A DNA stretch of 64,000 bases from Frigoribacterium sp. JB110 (GCF_900163665.1 NZ_FUIA01000019.1:124001-188000), one strand, 5' to 3'; shown: positions 30,578-39,770, numbered from the stretch's first letter. Translations and numbers: made by a program. Notes: generated from the letters alone by a model not told the origin.

Positions 30578-32089
30578 ATGGACACTGTGCAGCTGCTCGG
30601 CGAGGGCTTCCTCGGCGCGCTCACCCTTCAGAACCTGCTGTGGGTGCTCTTCGGATGCCTGCTCGGCACCGCAGTCGGTGTGATGCCCGGGCTCGGTTCG
30701 TCCATGGCGGTCGCGCTGCTGCTGCCGATCACCTTCGCGCTTGAGCCGACGGCGGCCTTCATCATGTTCGCCGGTGTGTACTTCGGCGGGCTGTTCGGTG
30801 ACTCGACCATGGGCATCCTGATGAACACGCCCGGTCAGGCATCCGCGATCGCGTCGACCTTCGAGGGCCACAAGATGGCGCTCGACGGCAGAGCGACGCA
30901 GGCCCTGGCCACCGCGGCGATCGGCGCGTTCATCGGCGGTTTCGTCGCGTCCATCGCGGTCGTGTTCCTCGCCCCGGTGCTGGCGGATTTCTCGACGCAG
31001 TTCGGGCCTGCCGAGTTCTTCGCTCTCGCGGTGTTCGCCTTCGCGGCGACCTCCACGGTCGTCACCGACAACACCGTGAAGGGTCTGGCCTCGCTCTTCC
31101 TGGGCCTCGGCATCGCCGTGATCGGCATCGACGGAGTGTCCGGTGCCCCGAGATTCACTCTTGGGTCGCCATACCTGTTCGACGGCGTCTCCCTCGTGAC
31201 CGTCACTGTTGCGATCCTCGCGCTCGGAGAGGTGATCTTCGTCGCGTCCCTGGCCCGTCACGGCGGCGGCTTGAAGCTCATCCGGCCCAAGGGGAGTCCG
31301 TGGCTGTCGCGTCGTGCGATGCGCGAGGCGGCTCCGGCATGGGCACGCGGCACGGCGATCGGGCTGCCGTTCGGCATCGTGCCGGCTGGAGGGTCGGAGA
31401 TCCCGACCTTCCTCGCCTACGGGCTCGAGAAGCGCCTGGATGCGCGCCGGAAGTCACCGAAGTTCGGGAAGGGCGCTATCCGAGGCCTGGCGGCGCCGGA
31501 GGCGGCGGGCAACTCGACGACCGGCATGGCGATGGGCGCGCTGCTCTCGCTCGGACTGCCGATCTCGGCGACCGCCGCGATCATGCTCGCCGCGTTCCGC
31601 CAGTACGGGCTGCAGCCGGGGCCGCTGCTGTTCGAGCGCTCGCCTGAATTGGTCTGGTCGCTGCTGGCGAGCTTCTTCATCGCGATGGTCGTGCTGCTCA
31701 TCCTGAACCTCCCGTTCGCGGCCCTGTGGGCGCGGCTGCTGCTGATTCCGAAGCCGTACCTGTACGCGGGCATCACGATGCTGTGCGCGATGGGCATCTA
31801 CGCCTCATCCGGTTCGGTGTTCGACCTGCTGATGGTGCTCGGGATCGGTGTGCTCGGGTTCATCATGCGCGCACACGATTTCCCGCTGGCGCCGCTGATC
31901 ATCGGCATGGTGCTGGGACCGCTCGCCGAGACGAGCCTGCGCGATGCCGCGATGAGCGCCGACGGCGACTTCACGGTGCTCGTCCAGAGCCCGATCGCGC
32001 TGGGGCTGTACGGCGTGCTCGTGATCGTGCTGGGCTTCGCCGTCACCAACCGCGTGCTCGCAGGGCGCCGCGCCCGCGTCATGGCCTGA
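30578..32089 (+). CDS. tctA: Tripartite tricarboxylate transporter large membrane subunit
   Basis: 503 residues with 11-12 predicted helices; the main permease that moves tricarboxylates (citrate and relatives) with cation symport. The family signature GVMPGLGSSMAVALLLP lies near residue 35 and GLPFGIVPAGGSEIPTFLAYGLE near residue 265. A perfect 16-bp terminator follows directly. Confidence 0.92.
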   Translation: MDTVQLLGEGFLGALTLQNLLWVLFGCLLGTAVGVMPGLGSSMAVALLLPITFALEPTAAFIMFAGVYFGGLFGDSTMGILMNTPGQASAIASTFEGHKMALDGRATQALATAAIGAFIGGFVASIAVVFLAPVLADFSTQFGPAEFFALAVFAFAATSTVVTDNTVKGLASLFLGLGIAVIGIDGVSGAPRFTLGSPYLFDGVSLVTVTVAILALGEVIFVASLARHGGGLKLIRPKGSPWLSRRAMREAAPAWARGTAIGLPFGIVPAGGSEIPTFLAYGLEKRLDARRKSPKFGKGAIRGLAAPEAAGNSTTGMAMGALLSLGLPISATAAIMLAAFRQYGLQPGPLLFERSPELVWSLLASFFIAMVVLLILNLPFAALWARLLLIPKPYLYAGITMLCAMGIYASSGSVFDLLMVLGIGVLGFIMRAHDFPLAPLIIGMVLGPLAETSLRDAAMSADGDFTVLVQSPIALGLYGVLVIVLGFAVTNRVLAGRRARVMA

Positions 32090-32090
32090 C

Positions 32091-32136
32091 GCGGCTCCGG
32101 CCGCCCAGGTGTTCGACGCCGGGCGGCCGGAGCCGC
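32091..32136 (+). terminator. Terminator after tctA
   Basis: Arms 32091-32106 and 32121-32136 pair perfectly over 16 bases with a 14-base loop. It also directly abuts the -10 element of the next gene (TAGCGT, 32139-32144). Confidence 0.9.
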
Positions 32137-32150
32137 GGTAGCGTGACCTC

Positions 32151-33128
32151 ATGCACTACGCGCCATTGGGAAGAAGCGGTCTCGTCGTCTCGGCTCTCGG
32201 AGTGGGGTGCAACGCGTTCGGCCGCCGGATCGACCAGGACGCCGCGGACGATGTCGTCGCCGGCGCGCTCGACAACGGCGTGAACTTCTTCGACACCGCA
32301 GACTCGTACGGGGCGGGGGAGTCGGAGACGATGCTCGGCCGCGCACTCGGCGGCCGCCGCGACGAGGTCGTGATCGCCACCAAGTTCGGGATGGACATGG
32401 GAGGCATCTACCCCGGTGCCAGGGAGAACCGCGCCAGCCGCGGGTACATCACACGCGCGGTCGAGGGGAGCCTCACGCGCCTCGGGACGGACAGCATCGA
32501 CCTGTACCAGCTGCACACCCCGGATCGCATCACGCCGATGGAGGAGACCCTCTCGGCGCTGAGCGACCTCGTCAGGGCGGGTAAGGTGCGCTACATCGGG
32601 TGCTCGAACCTCGCGTCGTGGGAGGTCGCAGACGCGGCTGCCGTCGCCGACGCGATCGGCGGCGAGCACTTCGTCACCTCGCAGAACGAGTACTCGCTGT
32701 ACAACCGAAGCGCTGAGGCCGAGCTGGTGCCGGCACTGGAGCACTACGGGATGAGCCTGCTGCCGTACTTCCCGCTCGCGTATGGGCTGCTCACCGGCAA
32801 GTATGCGCAGGGCGAGGCGGCGCCTGCAGGGACCAGGCTCGTTACCGAGACCGCGCGCTTCGACGGCGCGAACTGGGACATCGTCGAGGGGGTCCGCACC
32901 TTCGCCCGCGAGCGCGGCATCAACATGCTCGACGTCGCGCTCGGCGGCCTGCGCGCGCAGCCCACCGTCGACACCGTCATCGCCGGTGCGACGCGCGGCG
33001 AGCAGATCGTCGCGAACGCACGATCGGTGGCGTGGACGCCGAACGAGGAGGACCTCGCAGCGCTCGATGAGATCGTCGCCCCCGGCACGGGCACCGGGTA
33101 TCTGACGTTCGCGACGCCGCGACGGTAG
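32151..33128 (+). CDS. Aldo/keto reductase
   Basis: 325-residue NADPH-dependent oxidoreductase. The catalytic tetrad can be read: D in NFFDTADSYGAGES (with Y), K in IATKFG, and H in LYQLHTPD. The C-terminal nucleotide-binding segment TVIAGATRGEQIVANA is present. ATG lies six bases after TAGCGT, so the transcript is probably leaderless and separate from tctA, which ends in a terminator. Substrate unknown. Confidence 0.9.
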   Translation: MHYAPLGRSGLVVSALGVGCNAFGRRIDQDAADDVVAGALDNGVNFFDTADSYGAGESETMLGRALGGRRDEVVIATKFGMDMGGIYPGARENRASRGYITRAVEGSLTRLGTDSIDLYQLHTPDRITPMEETLSALSDLVRAGKVRYIGCSNLASWEVADAAAVADAIGGEHFVTSQNEYSLYNRSAEAELVPALEHYGMSLLPYFPLAYGLLTGKYAQGEAAPAGTRLVTETARFDGANWDIVEGVRTFARERGINMLDVALGGLRAQPTVDTVIAGATRGEQIVANARSVAWTPNEEDLAALDEIVAPGTGTGYLTFATPRR

Positions 33129-33301
33129 CGAATCGCGGTCATGTCCTCAGCAGAGCCGACGAGATGAACGCGAACCCGAGTGACAGCTGCCGTTCATCTG
33201 CGCCTTCGTCGACGATTGCCTCGTCCAATGCCGCGAAGGACACAAACGAACGACGCGTTCAGCGTACGCCTCGCCTTTGAGATACCCGACTGAGTGGAGA
33301 G

Positions 33302-33374
33302 TGGGCCCTGCCGGGATCGAACCGACGACATCCACGGTGTAAACGTGGCGCTCTACCAGCTGAGCTAAAGGCCC
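33302..33374 (-). tRNA. tRNA-Val (anticodon TAC)
   Basis: 73-base cloverleaf on the minus strand: acceptor GGGCCTT/AGGGCCC, D-arm GCTC/GAGC, anticodon loop TTTACAC giving TAC, T-arm GTCGG-TTCGATC-CCGGC, discriminator A. CCA is not encoded. Confidence 0.95.
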
Positions 33375-33414
33375 TGATGCCGACCAGTCTATCGGCACCA
33401 GACGGATGCGCCTG

Positions 33415-34488
33415 TCACGCCGCGGCGCGCTTGGGCCACATCCGACGCGGCAACTCGAACAGCAGGCTGAAGGGCAGCCGCCGACCGATCAGTGCAAAAC
33501 CTGTCGAGACGGCCAGCGTCACCAGGAACACGACCGGCAGCACCACAGCGGGGTGCGTCACGCCGACCCGCTCGGCGATGTTGAAGATCGCCGCATACGC
33601 GGGGTAGTGCACCACGTAGAAGATCAGCGAGTACTGCCCGACGAAGCGCACGGGCCGCAGCCATCCGGCATCCGGAATGTACACGGCCACGCGGGCGAGC
33701 GCGAGAATGCCGAGCAGGCCGGGCACCGCGGCGAACGGCTCGTACCAGAGCGGCACCCAGAACGCCGAGGCGAGGCCGAGCGCAAGGGGGATCGCGGTGA
33801 GAGCGATCGCCACGGGCACGTTGATCGCGGCGACGAAGCGATCCCAGAATCGTTCGATGAAGGCGCCGAGGAAGAAGAACGGCATCAGGTAGAACAGCCG
33901 CTGGATCAGCGTGTCGTCCGGCAGCAGGAACATGCCGACGAAGCCCAGCAGGATGAATGCCCACGCCGGCACCCATTTCGTCAGCAGCGCGACGAGGTAG
34001 TACACCAGCACGAACTGCATGAACCACAGGTACGTGTTCCAGAAGGCCCACTCCCATGGCATGCCGGGCAGCGAGCCCCCACCGGCGATGAGTGCGAGGT
34101 TGAAGACGGCCGTCCACACGATGATCGGCCACAGGATGCGCCGCAGCTTGCCCCAGACGTACTGACCGGCCGTGCGCTTCAGCGACCCGGAGATCAGCAG
34201 ACCCGACAGGAACATCAGCATCGGCATCCGGAACGGCGCGAAGAACTCGCTCAGGAAGATGAACGGTTCCAGCACCGCGGGCGGGTTCGGATCGTCGGCG
34301 AACGGTGCCGTGACGATCTGCGTCGAGTGGTGCAGGATCACCAGCAGGATCGACAGCCCTCGCAGGGTGTCCATCCATCCCAGTCTGCTGCTCGATCGAT
34401 CGAGCGCACCGTGCGCGCGGCTCACCGGCGCACCAGCACGCGCTGCCCTGGCATCGGCGCGCGATCGAGGGTTCTCTGACTCAGACAC
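33415..34488 (-). CDS. Acyltransferase family 3 membrane protein
   Basis: 357 residues with about ten helices, of the OatA/NodX acyltransferase-3 family that O-acylates cell-surface sugars or other extracytoplasmic targets. The first helix carries WMDTLRGLSILLVILHHS with the family's conserved His. The frame stays open far upstream, but GTG 34488 is chosen because TATAGT (34495-34500, minus) is six bases before it and the upstream sequence reads antisense to another gene. Substrate cannot be told. Confidence 0.82.
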   Translation of the reverse strand: MSESENPRSRADARAARAGAPVSRAHGALDRSSSRLGWMDTLRGLSILLVILHHSTQIVTAPFADDPNPPAVLEPFIFLSEFFAPFRMPMLMFLSGLLISGSLKRTAGQYVWGKLRRILWPIIVWTAVFNLALIAGGGSLPGMPWEWAFWNTYLWFMQFVLVYYLVALLTKWVPAWAFILLGFVGMFLLPDDTLIQRLFYLMPFFFLGAFIERFWDRFVAAINVPVAIALTAIPLALGLASAFWVPLWYEPFAAVPGLLGILALARVAVYIPDAGWLRPVRFVGQYSLIFYVVHYPAYAAIFNIAERVGVTHPAVVLPVVFLVTLAVSTGFALIGRRLPFSLLFELPRRMWPKRAAA

Positions 34489-34611
34489 GCCGTCACTATA
34501 TCCGCGCTCGACCGCGGCGATGCGCAGCCGGGCCGATCGGCACTCAAGGCACGGCGCATCCGGATGTGCATTCGGCCCGCAGAGACCGGCGCGCTGACGT
34601 AGGTTGGAGGG

Positions 34612-35394
34612 ATGAAAGCCTCTCCTGCCGACCAGCGCCTCCTGCTCGATATCGCCGCGCTCGATGATCGGTACGATCGCGCCAAGCGCACCAAGGAGAA
34701 CCCGCCGCAGGCCGCGCGCGTGCGAGAACTCGTGGAGCAGCGCACGGCGGAGAACCGGGTGCTGGCCGAGCGAGTGGGGGAGCGCGATGCCCTGCGCAAC
34801 GAACTGACGAAGATCGACTCCGACGTGGACCTGGCCACGACGCGCAGGGAACGCGACGCGAAGCGCCTCGAGCAGGCCACGGATCTCGCCACGATCAAGG
34901 CGCTCGAACAGGAACTCGCCTCGCTGGCGCGCCGCCTCGACGGGCTCGAGACGGCCCAGCTCGAACTGATGGAGAAGATCGAGCCGGCCGAGACTGCCGT
35001 AGCCGAGCAGGAGGCGACTGTGCGGACGACGATCGAGGAGGGCCAGCGGCTGAGCGCCGAGGGCAAAGAGGGCGTCATCTCCGCCGCCCGCGAAATGGAA
35101 GAGGCCGCGCGCGACCGGGCCGCCGTCGCCAGCGGCGTGCCTGACGCACTGCTCGCGATGTACGAGCGGCTGCGCGCCCGGGGCGCCGGTGCGTCCCTGT
35201 TCACCCGAGGCGTGTGCGGCGGGTGCCACATGACGCTGGCACAGAGCGACCTCGCCGCGGTGCGTACGCTCGCCGAGGACGAAGTCGCCACCTGCCCCGA
35301 GTGCGGCGGAATTCTCGTGCGCACGGACGAGAGCGGCCTCGGCGACGCCGGCGACGGGCATGACCAGGGGACGGGCACCGTCTCGTTCTCCTGA
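34612..35394 (+). CDS. Coiled-coil zinc-ribbon protein (CT398/CdsZ-like)
   Basis: 260 residues: a long, charged helical coiled coil (about 10-185) followed by a C4 zinc ribbon with CGGCHM and CPECGG pairs. This matches the zf-RING_7 / CT398 family, widespread and of unclear function. ATG follows GGAGGG, and TAGGTT at 34600-34605 lies six bases upstream, so a leaderless start is also possible. The next gene, a polymerase, starts four bases after the stop. Confidence 0.85.
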   Translation: MKASPADQRLLLDIAALDDRYDRAKRTKENPPQAARVRELVEQRTAENRVLAERVGERDALRNELTKIDSDVDLATTRRERDAKRLEQATDLATIKALEQELASLARRLDGLETAQLELMEKIEPAETAVAEQEATVRTTIEEGQRLSAEGKEGVISAAREMEEAARDRAAVASGVPDALLAMYERLRARGAGASLFTRGVCGGCHMTLAQSDLAAVRTLAEDEVATCPECGGILVRTDESGLGDAGDGHDQGTGTVSFS

Positions 35395-35398
35395 CGCC

Positions 35399-37123
35399 GT
35401 GGCGGTCGAATCCCCCTGGGGCGATGCCGATCTGATCGCACTCGGACGCGACGGTCGGGATGCGGTCGTCGCTGTCGCGCTGAAACGCACCAGCGGCTCC
35501 CCGACGGAAATCGGACGCCGTCCACTGGCGCACGCTGAGCTCCCCGCCTGGGTGGCCGCCCGTGAGAGCGAGGCGCGCGACGGCGGGCGGCACGTGCGCT
35601 GGGTGTGGTCGTCGTCGTCCGTGTGGTACCCGCCCCTGCTCGCCTCCGGGGTGCGCGTGGAGCGCTGCACCGATCTGCGCCTGTCCCGCACGATCCTTCG
35701 CAGCGCACGGGACGGCGCTCTGCCCGACAGCGCGGCCTGGGATGCGCCGACCGAAGACGCCGCGCCGGCTGCGCTGTTCGACCTGCCTCCTGATGACGGT
35801 TCGCGCCCGCAGCACGTCGACGAGACGCTCGCCGAATCGGCTCGCCACGACGACATCCTGCGCACCGCGCCCGCCGACGCAGCCGGCCGTCTGCGTCTGC
35901 TGTTGGCCGCAGAGTCTGCGGGTTCGCTCGTCGCGGCGGAGATGACCACGGCCGGCCTGCCGTGGGATCGCACGCGCCACGAGCAGATCCTCGTGGGCGA
36001 ACTGGGGGAGCGGATCGCGGGCGGCGTGCCCCGGGGCATCGCCGAGCGGGCCGACGAGGTGCGCCGCGCGCTGAGGGACCCCGCGGCCTCGCTCGATTCG
36101 CAGCCCAAGCTGCTGCGCGCGCTGCACAGGGCAGGTGTCGAGGCGCGTTCGACCAGCAAATGGGAGCTCGCCGATCACGATCATCCGGCGATCGCGCCGC
36201 TGCTCGACTACAAACGGATGATGCGGCTGTACACCGCCAACGGGTGGGCCTGGCTCGACGAGTGGGTGCGCAATGGGCGTTTCCGCCCGGTCTACGTGCC
36301 TGGCGGCGTCGTGACCGGCAGGTGGGCATCGTCCGGTGGCGGCGCGCTGCAGATCCCGAAGAGCCTGCGCGATGCCGTCCGGGCCGACCCCGGGTGGGTG
36401 ATCGTCGACGCCGACGTCGCGCAGCTGGAACCACGGGTGCTCGCCGCCATGGCACACGACGAGCGCATGGCGGATGCCGCGCGCGGCCGGGACCTCTACG
36501 ACGGCATCGTCGACACGGGGATCGCCGCGTCGCGCACCGAGGCGAAGTACGCCGTCCTCGGGGCCCTGTACGGTTCGACGACGGGAGATGCCGCCCGGCT
36601 GATGCCGCGTCTGCGGCGCGCGTTCCCTCGCGCCATCAGGCTGACCGACGACGCCGCGCGGGCGGGGGAGAGAGGCGAACGCGTCTCGACGCTGCTCGGG
36701 CGGGTGTCGCCGCCTCCTGACGAGCGCTGGGTCGAGCTCCAGCGTGACGCAAGGGAGTCGGCGGCGAACGAACGAATCGCAGGCACGGTTGCCCGCGAGC
36801 GCGGCCGATTCACCCGCAACTTCGTCGTACAGGGCACCGCAGCGGAGTGGGCGCTGGCGTGGATGGCCGACCTTCGTTCGAAGCTGGCCGCCTTCCCGCT
36901 CTCGAACGCGCCTGCGCCGGCATCCGGCCCTGCATTCGCCCGCAGGGCGCACCTGGCCTTCTTCCTGCACGACGAGGTGATCGTGCACGCTCCTGCCGAG
37001 CACGCCGAGGCCGCAGCCGACGCCATCAGGGCGTCCGCGGCAACCGCCGCTCGCGTGCTGTTCGGCGACTTCCCGATCGACGTCCCCCTGGACATCCGGA
37101 TCGGCCCCAGCGCCGCGCCCTGA
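35399..37123 (+). CDS. DNA polymerase I-like protein (family A) with degenerate exonuclease domain
   Basis: 574-residue polymerase of family A, shorter than PolA (about 900). Motif A is VDADVAQLEPRVLA (PolA normally has DYSQIELR), motif B RTEAKYAVLGALYGS and motif C HDEVIVHA, so the polymerase core is complete. The N-terminal 190 residues occupy the 3'-5' exonuclease place but I find no DxE metal motif, so proofreading is probably absent. No 5' nuclease domain. Start GTG 35399 is four bases after the zinc-ribbon gene; ATG 35360 overlaps it. Relatives occur in Microbacteriaceae; true PolA should be elsewhere. Confidence 0.85.
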   Translation: MAVESPWGDADLIALGRDGRDAVVAVALKRTSGSPTEIGRRPLAHAELPAWVAARESEARDGGRHVRWVWSSSSVWYPPLLASGVRVERCTDLRLSRTILRSARDGALPDSAAWDAPTEDAAPAALFDLPPDDGSRPQHVDETLAESARHDDILRTAPADAAGRLRLLLAAESAGSLVAAEMTTAGLPWDRTRHEQILVGELGERIAGGVPRGIAERADEVRRALRDPAASLDSQPKLLRALHRAGVEARSTSKWELADHDHPAIAPLLDYKRMMRLYTANGWAWLDEWVRNGRFRPVYVPGGVVTGRWASSGGGALQIPKSLRDAVRADPGWVIVDADVAQLEPRVLAAMAHDERMADAARGRDLYDGIVDTGIAASRTEAKYAVLGALYGSTTGDAARLMPRLRRAFPRAIRLTDDAARAGERGERVSTLLGRVSPPPDERWVELQRDARESAANERIAGTVARERGRFTRNFVVQGTAAEWALAWMADLRSKLAAFPLSNAPAPASGPAFARRAHLAFFLHDEVIVHAPAEHAEAAADAIRASAATAARVLFGDFPIDVPLDIRIGPSAAP

Positions 37124-37126
37124 CTC

Positions 37127-37181
37127 TTCGAGTGCCCCGCTTCTCCTCAGCCGACGGCTGAAGTGACGCGGGACACTCGAA
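37127..37181 (-). terminator. Large hairpin between polymerase gene and rnpB
   Basis: Arms 37127-37140 and 37168-37181 pair over 14 bases (one G-U on the minus strand), with an inner CAGCC/GGCTG hairpin. It lies between the convergent polymerase and rnpB transcripts and can end both. Confidence 0.8.
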
Positions 37182-37193
37182 GAAGTACGAGGT

Positions 37194-37558
37194 GCGAATG
37201 GGCCGGCCTGTACGCCGGGTTCTGTTCGGGAGCTCTCGCTCCGTCGGCGGCCATCTCTCTCCGCGACGCGTTGCCGCGCCGCTCCAGCAACCTACCCGGG
37301 GACTCGGCGGGCCGCGTCAACATCCCCTGTCTGGTCTTGCTCCCGGTGAGGTTTACCCAGCGGGCCATGTCACCACGGCCCCTGGTGGTCTCTTACACCA
37401 CCGTTTCACCCTTACCGGCCGGAGCCGGCGGTCTGCTTTCTGTTGCACTGTCTCGCGGATTGCTCCGGGTGGGCGTTACCCACCACCGTGCCCTGTGGAG
37501 CCCGGACGTTCCTCGGCGTGCTCATCGCACGACGCGACCGCCCGGCCGACCCATTCGC
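37194..37558 (-). ncRNA. rnpB: RNase P RNA
   Basis: Catalytic RNA of RNase P, which matures tRNA 5' ends. On the minus strand it starts GCGAATGGGTCGGCCGGGCG and closes with the complementary GGCCGGCCCATTCGC. Conserved pieces are readable: GAGGAACGTCCGGGCTCCAC, ACAGTGCAACAGAAAG, GGTAAGGGTGAAACGGTG, ACCAGGGGC, TGGGTAAACC and the ACAGAACCCGGCGTACAGG 3' region. About 365 bases; ends are estimates. Its own -10 element (TAGACT, 37566-37571) lies upstream. Confidence 0.95.
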
Positions 37559-37565
37559 TACGTCG

Positions 37566-37571
37566 AGTCTA
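37566..37571 (-). promoter_or_regulatory. -10 element of rnpB
   Basis: TAGACT on the minus strand, about seven bases before the inferred 5' end of RNase P RNA. A clear -35 is not visible. It lies in the 45-base gap after ppgK. Confidence 0.5.
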
Positions 37572-37603
37572 CCGCCGCCGGCTCTTCAGAACGTCCTGGC
37601 GCG

Positions 37604-38383
37604 TCAGACGCGTGCGAGGTGGTCTTCGTCGCTGCGGGCGAGACTGGCGGCGCCGATGATGCCCGCGTTGTTGCGGTGCTCGGCGATGCGCATCTCGGAG
37701 CGAGTGGACAGGTACGGCATGAACTTCTCGGGGTTCTTGGACACACCGCCGCCGACCAGGATGAGGTCGGGGGAGAAGAGGAACTCGACGTGCTCGTAGA
37801 AGTGCTGCAGGTTCTCGGCCCAGTCCTTCCACTTCAGGTCGAGCCGCTCGCGCGCCGATGCCGAGGCGAAGCGCTCGATGGACTCGCCCTGCCAGAGCAG
37901 ATGGCCCAGCTCGGTGTTCGGAACGAGCCTGCCCGCGAACAGGAACGCGGAGCCGATTCCGGTGCCCAGCGTGGTGAGGATCGTCAGACCCGGAACGCCT
38001 TTGGCCGCACCGTAGCGAAGCTCGGCGAGGCCGGCCGCATCCGCATCGTTGACGAAGTGGATGTCGTGCCCGAGCCCGTCCTCGAAGAACTTCTCAGCGG
38101 CGAAGTCGATCCAGTCGTCCGAGATGTTAGCGGCAGAGAGCGTCTTGCCGTGCTTGACGATCGCGGGGAAGCACACGCCGAGCGGCAGACCGTCCGCGTC
38201 GTCGCCGAGAAGGGCGAGCAATTCGCCGGCCGTCTCGAGCACGTCCTTCGGGTGTGCGCCATCCGGCGTAGGAATGCGCACGCGATCGGTCACCAGCTCG
38301 CCGGTGTCGAGATCTACGATTCCAGCCTTCATGCCGGTTCCTCCGACGTCGATTCCCACCGCACGGTTCTCGCTGTTTGCCAT
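37604..38383 (-). CDS. ppgK: Polyphosphate glucokinase
   Basis: ROK-family kinase phosphorylating glucose with polyphosphate (and ATP) as donor, a signature of Actinobacteria. About 259 residues, the PpgK length. The nucleotide loop GIDVGGTGMKAGIVDL is at the N-terminus, the catalytic Asp is in FVNDADAAG, and LGTGIGSA follows. No HTH or ROK zinc motif CxCGxxGC. ATG 38383 is chosen (ATG 38389 is in frame) because TAAGCT lies seven bases before it. Confidence 0.92.
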   Translation of the reverse strand: MANSENRAVGIDVGGTGMKAGIVDLDTGELVTDRVRIPTPDGAHPKDVLETAGELLALLGDDADGLPLGVCFPAIVKHGKTLSAANISDDWIDFAAEKFFEDGLGHDIHFVNDADAAGLAELRYGAAKGVPGLTILTTLGTGIGSAFLFAGRLVPNTELGHLLWQGESIERFASASARERLDLKWKDWAENLQHFYEHVEFLFSPDLILVGGGVSKNPEKFMPYLSTRSEMRIAEHRNNAGIIGAASLARSDEDHLARV

Positions 38384-38478
38384 GACCATCAGCTTACTTC
38401 GGGGCGTGCGGTGCCTCGTGCCACCGGTGCGCCGTTGGTCCGATTATGACGACGTTCCGCAGTGGGATGAACGACGAA

Positions 38479-38518
38479 GGGCGCCAGCACCCGGAATCGC
38501 TTCCGGATGCAGACGCCC
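38479..38518 (-). terminator. Terminator of rbpA
   Basis: On the minus strand GGGCGTCTGCATCCGGAA pairs with TTCCGGGTGCTGGCGCCC over 18 positions with a few wobbles and a four-base loop, just after the rbpA stop. Confidence 0.8.
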
Positions 38519-38533
38519 TGTCGAGATCGCGTG

Positions 38534-38908
38534 CTACGCGCTCTTGGCTTCCTTGTCGCCCTGCCCGCGACGGGCGCGGACGAACTCGAGGCGCTCCGCG
38601 AGGATCTCCTCGAGCTCCGGGAGAGTACGCCGCTCGAGCAGCATGTCCCAGTGAGTTCGGGGGGTCTTGTCATCGGAGTGGTCGACTACTGCCTGACCCT
38701 TCTCCGTCTGCAGAAGCGCCTCGCCCGTGCAGGTGCGGCACTCCCAGCCAGCCGGCGGCTCAGCGTCGGCCGCGAAGTTCAGTACGGTGTCGCGACCGCA
38801 CTGCGTGCATTTGTAGGTGTACTCTGCGCGCTCCATGAACACGACGCCGTCTTCGCTCTGTAGGCTCTGGGCGCCGAGTCGGATGCCACGAAGGCTACGG
38901 TCTGCCAT
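38534..38908 (-). CDS. rbpA: RNA polymerase-binding protein RbpA
   Basis: Actinobacterial transcription factor that binds sigma A and RNA polymerase and stabilises the open complex. 124 residues: N-terminal tail, zinc-binding core with CTQCGR and CRTCTG, and the C-terminal sigma-interaction domain (RTHWDMLLERRTLPELEEILAERLEFVRARRG). A -10-like TATAAA (38934-38939, minus) lies upstream. Confidence 0.96.
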   Translation of the reverse strand: MADRSLRGIRLGAQSLQSEDGVVFMERAEYTYKCTQCGRDTVLNFAADAEPPAGWECRTCTGEALLQTEKGQAVVDHSDDKTPRTHWDMLLERRTLPELEEILAERLEFVRARRGQGDKEAKSA

Positions 38909-38933
38909 TGTGTGGTCCTCTCGTCAGCTTTTC

Positions 38934-38939
38934 TTTATA
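38934..38939 (-). promoter_or_regulatory. -10 element of rbpA
   Basis: TATAAA on the minus strand, about 25 bases before the rbpA ATG, in a short A/T-rich patch. No clear -35. Confidence 0.45.
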
Positions 38940-39017
38940 GCGCGTGCGCCTGAATGGATCATCCGAAGGTACACCCGGCGCGCCTCCATGTCAGCCGGAA
39001 AGCGCAAGATCACCCAG

Positions 39018-39770
39018 TCATCCCAGCGTGCGAAGTGCCGCATCAGAACGATCGGTGACGATGCCGTCGACGCCGCGACCGATGAGCAAGCGCATGCGGT
39101 CGGTGTCGTTCACCGTCCACACGTGCACCTCGGTTCCCGCGGTGTGCGCATAGTCGATCAGACGGCGCGTCAGCACGCGCACCGGCCCCTGACGCTCCGG
39201 TATCTGCAGCGCGTCGATCTCCGCGAGCAGGCGCGAGGCCCACGTCTCGGCGCGGATCGCCGCAGCCAGAAGCAGCCGGATGATCGTTGCCCGGCCGGCG
39301 GATGTGGCAGGGCGCGCGGGCGCCGCCGCGCGCAGCGCCGTCAGTCGTCGCGCGTCGGAGAAGCTCGTCACCAGCGCGCGTTCGGCGTACCGCCCGATGA
39401 TCCGGCCGGCCGGCCCCGCCGCATCGTTCGCCTTGACGTCGATGTTGAACCGCATGCGCGGGAACGCGTCGAACGCCTGCTCGAGCGTGACCAGGCCGCC
39501 GCGGTCGGCGAGCTGGCGCTCCATCTCGTGCGCCGTCACCTGATCGACGCGGCGCGGGTCACCCGTGATGGACGCGAGTGTGTCGTCGTGGAAGAGCACG
39601 ACCTCGCCGTCGGCGGTGAGGTGGCAGTCGCTCTCGATGTACTCGACACCCTCAGCGTGCGCGGCGGCGAAGGCCGCGAAGGTGTTGGGTGCATGCTCAT
39701 CGCCTGCGGCAACGAGCCCCCGATGTGCGAAGACTCGGGGGCTCGTCGGCGTGAAGAACGGGTGCGTCAC
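39018..39770 (-). CDS. Glycerophosphodiester phosphodiesterase
   Basis: 250-residue GDPD-family enzyme cleaving glycerophosphodiesters to glycerol-3-phosphate and alcohol. The N-terminal FAHRGLVAAGDEHAPNT gives the catalytic HR, then ESDCHLTADGEVVLFHDDTL supplies E, D and H. The C-terminal barrel strand VHVWTVND is typical. GTG 39770 overlaps the SPFH gene stop (GTGA). No signal peptide. Confidence 0.93.
   Translation of the reverse strand: MTHPFFTPTSPRVFAHRGLVAAGDEHAPNTFAAFAAAHAEGVEYIESDCHLTADGEVVLFHDDTLASITGDPRRVDQVTAHEMERQLADRGGLVTLEQAFDAFPRMRFNIDVKANDAAGPAGRIIGRYAERALVTSFSDARRLTALRAAAPARPATSAGRATIIRLLLAAAIRAETWASRLLAEIDALQIPERQGPVRVLTRRLIDYAHTAGTEVHVWTVNDTDRMRLLIGRGVDGIVTDRSDAALRTLG

Noticed and set aside
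33415..36159. 914-codon frame containing the acyltransferase with a long N-terminal extension
   Set aside because: The extension is antisense to the zinc-ribbon and polymerase genes; a start at 34488 gives a normal family length.
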